Assembly (NCBI GenBank): GCA_030065205.1
Contig: JASJDN010000059.1
Span: 1-32,000, forward strand
DNA length: 32,000 bases
Origin: Crocosphaera sp.
Lineage (GTDB): Bacteria > Cyanobacteriota > Cyanobacteriia > Cyanobacteriales > Microcystaceae
Direction: 5' to 3'
Positions 25,835 to 32,000 of the stretch are shown piece after piece. A program made the translations under genes and the position numbers. Below the pieces are notes generated by a model, which was not told where the DNA came from, did no database searches, and saw only the letters and a program-made list of their open reading frames with translations. Position 1 is the first letter of the stretch. The number at the start of each line of letters is the position of its first letter.

Positions 25835-25843
25835 TGTTATAAT
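25835..25843 (+). promoter_or_regulatory. Extended -10 promoter candidate before lepB
   Basis: TGTTATAAT is a full extended -10 (TGn plus perfect TATAAT at 25838-25843), 26-34 nt before the lepB ATG. No good -35 is present, which extended -10 promoters tolerate. It would serve lepB and the receptor gene that follows. Confidence 0.45.
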
Positions 25844-25868
25844 TGACGAAAACACCTAAATTATTTTT

Positions 25869-26465
25869 ATGACCATCGATCAAGAAAAAGACAAAAACGA
25901 ATCACTATCAAGCCCCAAAAATAATATTTTGCAAATAATCTGGGAAAATGTACAAATCTTAGTTATTGCTGTTATTTTAGCTGTGATTATTCGCACTTTT
26001 ATTGCTGAACCTAGATATATTCCTTCTGAGTCGATGTATCCTACATTAGAGACAGGCGATCGCTTAGTTGTTGAAAAAGTTTCTTATTATTTTCATGCAC
26101 CCCAACCAGGGGATATTGTTGTTTTTGAACCTCCCATGCAATTACAACTGCAAGGGTATGACAAAAGCCAAGCCTTTATTAAAAGAATTATTGCTACCGG
26201 AGGAGATACAGTTGAGGTTAGGCAGGGAAAAGTTTATGTTAATAATAAACCCCTCAAAGAGAATTATATTTTACATCCGCCTCATTATAACCTAGAATCT
26301 GTACAAGTTCCTGAAGGCTATTTATTTGTCATGGGAGATAATCGGAATAATAGCAATGATTCCCATGTTTGGGGATTTTTACCTGAAAATAATGTCATTG
26401 GCCATGCTGTTTTTCGTTTCTTCCCTTTCCAACGTATCGGCAGTATTTTAAGTATAATAATATAA
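25869..26465 (+). CDS. lepB: Signal peptidase I
   Basis: A 198-residue membrane protease that removes signal peptides of exported proteins. After an N-terminal membrane helix (about 28-46) come the catalytic Ser55 in IPSESMYPTL, box C (GDRLVVEKVSYYF), and Lys105 in FIKRIIATGGDTV, followed by box E GDNRNNSNDSHVWG. The size is that of the compact cyanobacterial enzymes. Only 2 nt separate its stop from the ATG of the BMP-type receptor, so both are on one transcript, an unusual pairing. Confidence 0.95.
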   Translation: MTIDQEKDKNESLSSPKNNILQIIWENVQILVIAVILAVIIRTFIAEPRYIPSESMYPTLETGDRLVVEKVSYYFHAPQPGDIVVFEPPMQLQLQGYDKSQAFIKRIIATGGDTVEVRQGKVYVNNKPLKENYILHPPHYNLESVQVPEGYLFVMGDNRNNSNDSHVWGFLPENNVIGHAVFRFFPFQRIGSILSIII

Positions 26466-26467
26466 CA

Positions 26468-27559
26468 ATGAAATCACAATTAAGACGCAGACAATTTTTA
26501 GGATTTTTCTCAGCTTTATTAGCAAGCTTAGTCTTGAAAGCTTGTGGAAATAACAATAATTCCACTTCTACAACTGAAGATACCTCTACTGCTACCACCG
26601 AAGAAAAAGAAATAACAGAAACTCAAAATACTTTAAAAATAGCTATTATTTTACCTGGGATTATAACCGATAAAGCTTGGAATCAAACCGGTTACGAAGG
26701 AGTTAAATTAACCGAAGAAAAATTAGGGGCAGAAATAGCTTATGTTGAACAAGTTTCCCAAGCTGATCAAGCAGAAACCTTAGCGGATTTTGCCCGACGG
26801 GGTTATAATTTAATTTATGCTCATGGGGGACAATTTGATGCAGCTATTCAACAGGTAGCTGGCCAATTTCCTGACACCTTTTTTATCGGGGTTAATGGGG
26901 CAGTAGAAGGTCAAAATATTGCCTCTTTACGCATCGATCATTTACAGGGAAGTTATCTTTGTGGAATCTTAGGGGCTTTGATGACAAAAAGCAATCAAAT
27001 GGCTTATATTACCGCCCAATCTTTTCAAGCAACCGATGAAGAATTAAGGGGTTTTGAATTAGGGGCAAAATCTGTTAATCCGAATATTACAATTACCTCT
27101 AGTTACACAGGAGACTGGAATGATGCAGCTAAGGCAAAAGAAGCCACTTTGGCCTTAATTTCTTCAGGGGCTGTTGTCATTTATCAATGGTTAGATAATG
27201 CTTCACCGGCTGTTTTACAAACGGCAGAAGAAAAGGGCATTTATGCCTTCGGGAATACCGTTGATCAGCTAAATATTGCCCCTGATGCTGTGTTAACGAC
27301 TCCTGTCAAACGATTAGACTTAGCCATTAATTATCTGGCAGAGTTAGCTAATAAAAAAGAATTAGAAGGGAAAATTTATAGCTTAGGTTTGGATTATCCC
27401 GATATCCTATATTTAGGAAAATTCAATGAAGTTGTAACTGATGAAATGAAAACGCAAATTAATCAAGTAAAAGAAGAAATCATAAATAAACAAATAACTT
27501 TTGAGCCTTGTGAAGAAGCTGGAAAATCAACCCTTTGTGTTAATAAAATAATATCTTAA
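26468..27559 (+). CDS. BMP-family ABC transporter substrate-binding lipoprotein
   Basis: A 363-residue extracytoplasmic receptor of the BMP/PnrA family, usually for nucleosides. The N-terminus (RRRQFLGFFSALLASLVLKAC) combines a twin-Arg-like start and a lipobox with Cys26 as the lipidation site. The periplasmic-binding fold begins with LKIAIILPGIITDKAWNQTG; VEGQNIASLRIDHLQGSYLC and LRGFELGAKSVNPNI are further family text. The ATPase follows by 36 nt; the two permeases expected in an importer are not here. Substrate by homology: purine nucleosides or related compounds (inference). Confidence 0.9.
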   Translation: MKSQLRRRQFLGFFSALLASLVLKACGNNNNSTSTTEDTSTATTEEKEITETQNTLKIAIILPGIITDKAWNQTGYEGVKLTEEKLGAEIAYVEQVSQADQAETLADFARRGYNLIYAHGGQFDAAIQQVAGQFPDTFFIGVNGAVEGQNIASLRIDHLQGSYLCGILGALMTKSNQMAYITAQSFQATDEELRGFELGAKSVNPNITITSSYTGDWNDAAKAKEATLALISSGAVVIYQWLDNASPAVLQTAEEKGIYAFGNTVDQLNIAPDAVLTTPVKRLDLAINYLAELANKKELEGKIYSLGLDYPDILYLGKFNEVVTDEMKTQINQVKEEIINKQITFEPCEEAGKSTLCVNKIIS

Positions 27560-27595
27560 ATATGAAGTTTAGGATACTAGTCTATCAAATAATAT

Positions 27596-29077
27596 ATGGT
27601 TCAATTAAGTTTAAAAGGAATTACCAAAAAGTTTGGATCATTTACTGCAAATGATAATATTTCTCTGACGATTGATCAAGGAACTATTCATGCTATTTTG
27701 GGAGAAAATGGTGCAGGAAAAACCACATTGATGAATATATTATCAGGGTTATATCGTCCCGATGAAGGAGAGATTTATATCAATCATCAGCTAGTTAATA
27801 TTAATTCTTCTAAAAGTGCCATTGATCAAGGAATTGGTATGATTCATCAGCATTTTATGTTAGTCCCTCAATTATCTGTATTAGAGAATATTATTTTAGG
27901 CACACAAGGACAATATAAACTAAAATTAAAACAAAAAAAGATAGAAATTCAAAAATTAATTAATAACTATGGATTAGAAATTGATTTAGATGCTAAGGTA
28001 GAAACAATTTCTATCGGAATGCAGCAACGAGTCGAAATTTTAAAAGTATTATATCGAGGGGCAAAACTGCTAATTTTAGATGAACCTACTGCCGTATTAA
28101 CTCCCAGTGAAATTGATAATTTCTTCAACATTTTACGTCAATTTGTCAAGCAAGATAATACGATTATTTTTATTAGTCACAAATTAGAAGAAGTGATTAA
28201 GTTGTGTGATTTCGTAACAATTTTAAGAAGAGGAAAAGTAATTAAGACTTTTGAAAACAAAAATCTTGATACTCAACAACTCGCTACTATGATGATTGGT
28301 GAACATCCAGAAATTAACTTAACAAAAAATACATTATCTTTGACAGAAACTATCTTAACAGTTAATAATTTAGTCACTAAAAAAATAAAAAATATTTCTT
28401 TTCAAATAAAAGCAGGAGAAATATTAGGAATAGCAGGAGTAGATGGAAATGGACAACAGGAATTAGTGTCAGTCATTATGGGATTAATTAAACCCAAACA
28501 GGGTAGAATTAAATATAAAAATATTGATATTACTAATTGGACAGTAGAAAAAATCATTAAACAATTATCTATCGGTTACATCCCCGAAGATAGAAAAACA
28601 ACAGGATTAGTATTATCCTTAACCATTGGTAAAAACTTAATTTTAAAACAATATTATTCTTATCCTTTTAATCAAAGGGGAATACTACAACAAAAAGCGA
28701 TTGATACTCTAGAAAATGAAGCCATTAATAACTTTAATATTCGAGGAGTTGAACCTAATATTACCGTCGGGAAACTATCAGGAGGAAACCAACAAAAAAT
28801 CGTTTTAGCCCGTGAATTAACCAATCATCCACAATTAATTATTGCGATGCAACCTACTAGGGGACTGGATATTGCAGCAACAGAATATATACAACAACAA
28901 TTATTAAAAGCAAGAGAAAATGGTGCAGCTATTTTGTATATTTCCACCGCATTAGAAGAAGCGAGAAAAATGAGCGATCGCTTGGCTATTATTTACCGAG
29001 GACAGTTTATGAATATTATTGCTCCGAATACAGATGTAGAAACGATTGGTTTATTAATGATGGGAATTAAACCCTAA
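27596..29077 (+). CDS. Double ABC ATPase of a nucleoside/sugar-type importer
   Basis: A 493-residue protein with two nucleotide-binding domains in tandem, as in RbsA/NupO/YufO. The first has Walker A GENGAGKTT (36-44), signature ISIGMQQRV and Walker B LLILDEPTA. The second has the degenerate Walker A GVDGNGQQE typical of this family, signature LSGGNQQK and Walker B-like IIAMQPTRGLD. It works with the lipoprotein encoded upstream. The two permeases that normally follow are replaced by a convergent cysE, so they must be elsewhere or lost. No frameshift is seen. ATG start, no strong ribosome binding site; upstream gap is 36 nt. Confidence 0.92.
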   Translation: MVQLSLKGITKKFGSFTANDNISLTIDQGTIHAILGENGAGKTTLMNILSGLYRPDEGEIYINHQLVNINSSKSAIDQGIGMIHQHFMLVPQLSVLENIILGTQGQYKLKLKQKKIEIQKLINNYGLEIDLDAKVETISIGMQQRVEILKVLYRGAKLLILDEPTAVLTPSEIDNFFNILRQFVKQDNTIIFISHKLEEVIKLCDFVTILRRGKVIKTFENKNLDTQQLATMMIGEHPEINLTKNTLSLTETILTVNNLVTKKIKNISFQIKAGEILGIAGVDGNGQQELVSVIMGLIKPKQGRIKYKNIDITNWTVEKIIKQLSIGYIPEDRKTTGLVLSLTIGKNLILKQYYSYPFNQRGILQQKAIDTLENEAINNFNIRGVEPNITVGKLSGGNQQKIVLARELTNHPQLIIAMQPTRGLDIAATEYIQQQLLKARENGAAILYISTALEEARKMSDRLAIIYRGQFMNIIAPNTDVETIGLLMMGIKP

Positions 29078-29083
29078 CAAAAA

Positions 29084-29111
29084 TTAGGGGTCAACTATAG
29101 TTGACCCCTAA
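29084..29111. terminator. 28-bp perfect palindrome between convergent genes
   Basis: TTAGGGGTCAACTA and its exact reverse complement abut with no spacer. It separates the ABC ATPase (+) from cysE (-). On the minus strand it is followed by TTTTTGTT, a proper terminator for cysE; on the plus strand only AA follows. It shares arms with the repeat at 22089-22114. Confidence 0.75.
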
Positions 29112-29137
29112 AACCAAGTGTTATCAACTATCAAAAA

Positions 29138-29902
29138 TTACATAGTACCGCCGAGAAATTCCTCAATCTCTCTATCTTTTAAATAACAACTGTAGGTTTC
29201 ATCATAATCAGAATCAACTATTTCGTTAGTCACCCCAGCAGTCACTAATTCCTGTTCTTTCACTTTTTCTTCTTGTAATGCTTGAACTTGCTGTTCTAAC
29301 TTGTCAATTCTATCTAATAATAAGCGAATAACCTTGGCTTCTGAATCAGGTAGGTTCCCATGTTCTAAAGGGTTAACTCTGACTCCAGACTGATAAACAA
29401 TGCGACCAGGAATACCCACAACGGTACAATCAGAAGGAACATCCCGCAATACGACGGAACCCGCACCAATTCTAACACTGTTACCGATGTTTAGATTTCC
29501 CAGAACCTTTGCCCCTGCGCCCACCACTACATTTTTACCCAAAGTAGGATGACGCTTCCCGCTTTCTTTACCGGTTCCCCCAAGGGTTACACCTTGATAA
29601 ATCAAACTATAATCCCCCACTTCGGCAGTTTCACCAATAACCACGCCCATTCCGTGGTCGATAAATACACCAGTACCTATTGTAGCCCCTGGATGAATTT
29701 CGATCCCAGTGATAAATCTTGCCACATGGGAAATTAAACGAGGAAAGAAAGGAATTCCTAGATGATGGATGCGATGGGCAACACGATGCAACAAAATCGC
29801 TTGTAACCCAGGATAGCAAAAGAGAACCTCCAGCCAATTGCGGGCGGCGGGGTCACGGTCAAAAATAATACGAAAATCGGCAATGATGGATGATAACACC
29901 AA
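29138..29902 (-). CDS. cysE: Serine O-acetyltransferase
   Basis: A 254-residue enzyme that makes O-acetylserine for cysteine synthesis. An N-terminal helical part ([20 protein letters not shown]) precedes a left-handed beta-helix of hexapeptide repeats: [20 protein letters not shown] and [12 protein letters not shown], followed by [18 protein letters not shown]. Residues from about 180 form a coiled-coil and acidic C-terminal extension longer than in the E. coli enzyme. There is no ATG at the start: TTG (29900-29902) or GTG (29897-29899) is used, with AGGAAA about 7 nt upstream. The true start is uncertain by one codon. It supplies sulfur assimilation, a theme shared with sqdB and the sulfotransferases, but this is not an operon. 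Confidence 0.95.
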   Translation of the reverse strand: MVLSSIIADFRIIFDRDPAARNWLEVLFCYPGLQAILLHRVAHRIHHLGIPFFPRLISHVARFITGIEIHPGATIGTGVFIDHGMGVVIGETAEVGDYSLIYQGVTLGGTGKESGKRHPTLGKNVVVGAGAKVLGNLNIGNSVRIGAGSVVLRDVPSDCTVVGIPGRIVYQSGVRVNPLEHGNLPDSEAKVIRLLLDRIDKLEQQVQALQEEKVKEQELVTAGVTNEIVDSDYDETYSCYLKDREIEEFLGGTM

Positions 29903-30021
29903 ACTAATTTCCTGACTTCAAAATGCGTCTTATTCTTATTTTATCACTGAGAGCAGTGGAAGGTTCACCCAGTTGGCGGATTTGAGTCCCTATACTATTG
30001 GGTGATGTTTGTCAAGGTTGA

Positions 30022-30230
30022 TTAGATTATAGATTTGCTAAAGATCCTTACGTAAATTTAGAAGCTAGAATTGCAATTCCTTTTAACCCTTTTGAAAAAA
30101 ATTGGTATGAAAAACAACAGTCTAAAATCAAAAAATGTTTAGATGTTGAAAGAGATTTATCGTTGAAAATGAATTTTGGGATTTTTGTTCTGAAAATTCT
30201 AATACTTGGGAAAATATCAGAGAACTATAG
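30022..30230 (+). pseudogene. C-terminal remnant of a probable type II restriction enzyme, frameshifted
   Basis: Two overlapping open pieces read as one degraded protein end: DYRFAKDPYVNLEARIAIPF followed by NPFEKNWYEKQQSKIKK (frame from 30022), then in the -1 frame VENEFWDFCSENSNTWENIR to TAG 30228-30230. The EFWDF...NTWE tail and the IPFNPF block remind me of TdeIII-type restriction enzymes, but I cannot confirm this by eye. Its neighbour on the other strand is a C5 methyltransferase fragment, consistent with a decayed restriction-modification system. No catalytic part remains. Confidence 0.35.
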
Positions 30231-30282
30231 CAATCAGGAATGATTTATGAGAATAAAGTCTTTCGTTCTTAAGAGACTGAGT

Positions 30283-30314
30283 GCGATCGCAAAACTTGGA
30301 AGCGATCGCAAAAC
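30283..30314. repeat. Tandem pair of HIP1-containing 13-mers
   Basis: GCGATCGCAAAAC occurs at 30283-30295 and again at 30302-30314, separated by TTGGAA. Each carries the HIP1 octamer that is dispersed through cyanobacterial genomes. The repeated flank (AAAAC) points to a local 19-bp duplication. Confidence 0.8.
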
Positions 30315-30478
30315 GGCTCTCCTGTAGTTATGGTGATAAGAAAAAGCTATACCTCGTACGGGGGGTTAGGCGCAGGGTTGATTTTCATGAAAACACAATA
30401 ACTTATGGTCTGCGCCATAACCCACCATTTTAGGTATGTAGTCTATTATACTTTTTACCCCACACTGTCGGGAGAGCC
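30315..30478. repeat. 164-bp unit bounded by inverted GGCTCTCC ends
   Basis: GGCTCTCC at 30315-30322 and GGAGAGCC at 30471-30478 are perfect 8-bp inverted ends; similarity continues inward loosely (TGTAGT and CGACAGT, then ATGG.G and GTGGGG). No clear target duplication is visible. The right end falls exactly where the IS630-type reading frame stops making sense, so it could be a MITE inserted there or the true end of an internally deleted element. Confidence 0.35.
30363..30423. repeat. GTGGGTTA-type dispersed palindrome, copy A
   Basis: GGGTTAGGCGCAG (30363-30375) pairs with CTGCGCC-A-TAACCC (30410-30423), one bulged A, around a 34-nt middle. The GTGGGTTA...TAACCCAC arms recur at 31608-31669 and are common in cyanobacterial intergenic DNA. 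Confidence 0.65.
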
Positions 30479-30740
30479 ATAATAAGGAGCCTTTTATTTT
30501 TATTTTCTTTAATTAATTCCGAAACAAATTTTATCGTATTTTCTGTATTTCCTTGTGGATATTCTTTAGTAAAAACTTTTCCATTTCGATAGTTTATCGC
30601 CCCATAATAAGTTTGTCTTTCTTTCTCATTTTTAACGTTAATCTCAATTCGCCTGTCGGTTCTACCCCAAATATATCCACAAATATCTCCCCACACTAAA
30701 TGGCATTCATCCAAAAAAAAGACAATTAATTCTTCTGATT
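30430..30740 (-). pseudogene. IS630-type transposase fragment
   Basis: On the minus strand the frame opens near 30738 with EELIVFFLDECHLVWGDICG and continues YIWGRTDRRIEINVKNEKER then QTYYGAINYRNGKVF. This is the DDE-type catalytic region of IS630-family transposases around the first Asp (FLDECHLLWGD). The expected WDGASYH block, with the second Asp, does not follow: after KRLLI the text changes (MALPTVWGKK) at the 30478 boundary. Its upstream side is fused to the interrupted methyltransferase near 30735. Only about 80 real residues remain, so it cannot be functional. Confidence 0.75.
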
Positions 30741-31268
30741 AACAATATAATTAATATCTTCAAATTGATTGACTAAATATTCTAATTTATCCTTATTTTT
30801 ACCTGTTGTTAATCCCTTAACATTTTCAAAAATAAAAGCTTTCGGTTGATACTTTTTTGCTAATCGAATTACATCAAACCACAGTTGACCCCTAGGGTCA
30901 TTAAATCCTTTTAATTTTCCTTCAACAGACCAAGGTTGACAAGGAACTCCCCCCACAAATAAATCAATATTTTTCGGTAAATCATTAATCTGAGAAATAT
31001 GCCCTAAGTTAATTTCTTCTGAATTATTATAACTAATAAAATTGCGCTGATAAACTTTAATTGCTTCTCTATCAATTTCTGAATACCCTAAACATTTTCC
31101 CCCTAACTTTTCCAAAGGAATACGAAAGCCTCCAATACCAGCAAAAAAATCAATGAACGTAAATTTTGTTTGAATAAAATTTAATTCTAATGGCTTAGAA
31201 GTGTTGAATAATTCTAATTGTTGACTCTCACCTTGACTGTTGATTGTTTCTTGATTTGTTGTCCTCAT
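30726..31268 (-). pseudogene. C5-cytosine DNA methyltransferase, truncated to its N-terminal half
   Basis: The 180-residue frame begins at ATG 31268 and carries the SAM-binding motif I (IDFFAGIGGF, 39-48), the catalytic motif IV (GGVPCQPWS with Cys110) and motif VI (FENVKGL, Glu148). It then ends at about residue 177, where text changes into an IS630-type transposase fragment. Motifs VIII-X and the target recognition domain are gone, so no activity is expected. The start and motifs I-VI are undamaged, so the loss is recent or the 5' half is by chance spared. With the restriction-enzyme-like tail at 30022 it appears to be the second decayed R-M locus of the window. Confidence 0.85.
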
Positions 31269-31412
31269 CGTCCCATGAATATACTCTGCAAGATAAATAA
31301 CAGCCCTTCTAAATCAGCTTTTTTGGCTTGTTTTTGCTTGAGGTCAGGGGGGAAGGTTGTTGATATCTTGTCCTCTTCCAACGCCACCCCTTTGCTTGGT
31401 GCGCGTTCCCTA

Positions 31413-31429
31413 GGCGAGGTTTCCTCGCC
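31413..31429. repeat. Hairpin GGCGAGG/CCTCGCC within a GC-rich repeat-like patch
   Basis: Seven perfect base pairs around TTT. The surrounding 31381-31470 is much richer in G and C than the rest and reads as text I associate with dispersed cyanobacterial repeats; it ends with a HIP1 site. Copy number must be counted elsewhere in the genome. Confidence 0.5.
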
Positions 31430-31501
31430 GGGGTTGCATCCGCTTTTTGAGGACTTTTCTCAAGCGATCGCTGCTACAGACCATCCATAATAATTGAGTT
31501 A

Positions 31502-31600
31502 GCACGTTATACTGATAGCCCTCCCTATGGAGGTGTTACTCAAACTATCACCACGGTTGCTGGCTATCAATATACTCTATCTTTAAATCCTAAATTGTAG
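31502..31600 (+). pseudogene. C-terminal remnant of a secreted/PEP-CTERM-like protein
   Basis: The frame ARYTDSPPYGGVTQTITTVA, then GYQYTLSLNPKL and TAG, matches the GG.(T/S)QTITT(V)AG..YTLS motif of jelly-roll domains in secreted, often PEP-CTERM, proteins. No start, and the rest of the protein is missing. Short, so the call is tentative. Confidence 0.45.
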
Positions 31601-31607
31601 ATAGTAG

Positions 31608-31669
31608 GGTGGGTTAGACGGCTATAAATTCAATTTTTACCAGAACCTAATAATCCGTCGTAACCCACC
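31608..31669. repeat. GTGGGTTA-type dispersed palindrome, copy B
   Basis: GGTGGGTTA-GACGG (31608-31621) pairs with CCGTC-G-TAACCCACC (31655-31669), one bulge, around a 33-nt AT-rich middle. Arms match copy A at 30363-30423 in the GGGTTA/TAACCC part. Confidence 0.7.
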
Positions 31670-31799
31670 ATCCCAAAGATATGCGAAAAAAGTAGTGATG
31701 AACCCAAGGAGTCAAAAAAAGTTTTTCTCCTGAAACCGTTGCATAGAGTGGATTTCAAAGAAAGCAAAAAGTTATTTCAGAAAAAAAATGAAAAAAGGG

Positions 31800-31828
31800 T
31801 TGACATTCCAAGTTGGTTTGGTTATATT
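31800..31828 (+). promoter_or_regulatory. Strong sigma70 promoter, probably of an rRNA operon
   Basis: Perfect -35 TTGACA (31800-31805), a 17-nt spacer and -10 TATATT (31823-31828, one base off consensus). The start point would be near 31835, in GTAAATGCGCGG, a GC-rich discriminator like those of stringently controlled rRNA promoters. No protein gene follows before the window ends. Confidence 0.7.
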
Positions 31829-31870
31829 TGTAAATGCGCGGTTGAGAGCGACACGCCGACGACGCGCCCC

Positions 31871-31882
31871 GAACCTGGAAAA
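31871..31882 (+). promoter_or_regulatory. boxA-like antitermination site in a probable 16S leader
   Basis: GAACCTGGAAAA differs by one base from the cyanobacterial boxA (GAACCTTGAAAA) found in rRNA leaders and 16S-23S spacers. It lies about 36 nt after the predicted start site of the promoter at 31800. The 16S gene should start soon after the right edge. Confidence 0.55.
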
Positions 31883-32000
31883 TTCTATAGTTTGAAAGCT
31901 GATAAAAAACACAGCCCTTGTTAATTGAAACAATTATATTCTATTTGTTCCTAGTTGTCTAGGAAACATTAGAAAAAAGTCAATCAAGCTTCTGTTTTTG

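Larger units (their letters stand above)
31269..32000. other. Gene-free region before the probable rRNA operon
   Basis: About 730 bp without a supported gene. It contains a GC-rich patch with a hairpin (31381-31470), a fragment of a secreted protein (31502-31600), a dispersed palindrome (31608-31669), and an rRNA-type promoter with leader (31800-31882). Open frames over this stretch look like chance readings of the repeats and the leader. Confidence 0.6.

Noticed and set aside
31218-31490. 90-residue open frame across the GC-rich patch
   Set aside because: It reads through repeat-like DNA and overlaps the methyltransferase fragment's start on the other strand; no domain.
31739-31924. 61-residue open frame across the promoter and leader at the right edge
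   Set aside because: It runs through the -35, -10, discriminator and boxA-like sequence, so it is non-coding leader DNA.

Overview
The window looks like a chromosomal segment of a unicellular, low-GC cyanobacterium, probably of the Crocosphaera/Cyanothece type. The pointers are HIP1 sites (GCGATCGC) scattered throughout, an AT-rich background, and cyanobacterial markers: ndhF (thylakoid NDH-1), sqdB (sulfolipid), DUF3067, DUF2993 and GerMN proteins. The genus is an inference; no 16S gene is inside the window.

Layout. (1) Positions 1-165 hold the C-terminus of a TnpB-type IS605 protein cut by the window edge. (2) 355-7987 is a surface-glycan-like locus: a Wzt/TagH-type ABC ATPase, an FG-GAP/UnbV repeat protein overlapping it by 4 bp, three PAPS-type sulfotransferases and a PhyH-type dioxygenase, with a decayed transposase in between. 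I infer synthesis and export of a sulfated surface polysaccharide. (3) 7984-10346: endonuclease V (nfi), a DUF423 membrane protein and sqdB, which has a perfect 17-bp dyad in its leader. (4) 10485-12700: a type II restriction-modification pair whose nuclease gene is broken twice, once by a frameshift and once by a 126-bp MITE that left a TA duplication, while the N6-adenine methyltransferase is intact. (5) 12904-17336, minus strand: ndhF, a small conserved gene, a lone OppB/DppB-type permease and apt. (6) 17405-18800: a TnpB-only IS200/IS605 element with an elaborate left-end hairpin, a near-consensus promoter and a right-end hairpin.

(7) 18957-29077, plus strand: a run of housekeeping and conserved cyanobacterial genes (a small coiled-coil/TM protein, DUF3067, DUF2993, GerMN, a Cys-repeat secreted protein, lnt, a coiled-coil membrane protein, mazG, lepB), ending with a BMP-family lipoprotein receptor and a double ABC ATPase of a nucleoside-type importer without its permeases. 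(8) 29138-29902, minus strand: cysE, convergent with the ATPase across a 28-bp palindrome. (9) 29903-31700 is a gene graveyard: a frameshifted probable restriction-enzyme tail, a C5-cytosine methyltransferase cut in half, an IS630-type transposase fragment fused to that cut, a fragment of a secreted protein, and palindromic dispersed repeats. (10) At 31800-31882 a textbook sigma70 promoter (TTGACA-17-TATATT) with a GC-rich discriminator and a boxA-like sequence suggests the start of an rRNA operon whose 16S gene lies just beyond the right edge.

The most interesting items are the sulfated-glycan locus; the MITE whose in-silico removal restores the nuclease reading frame across its insertion site; the TnpB with a non-canonical active-site region, no zinc ribbon and structured ends; the sqdB leader palindrome; and the two families of dispersed palindromes. 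I found no CRISPR array and no tRNA, and I did not identify a clearly undescribed defence system.
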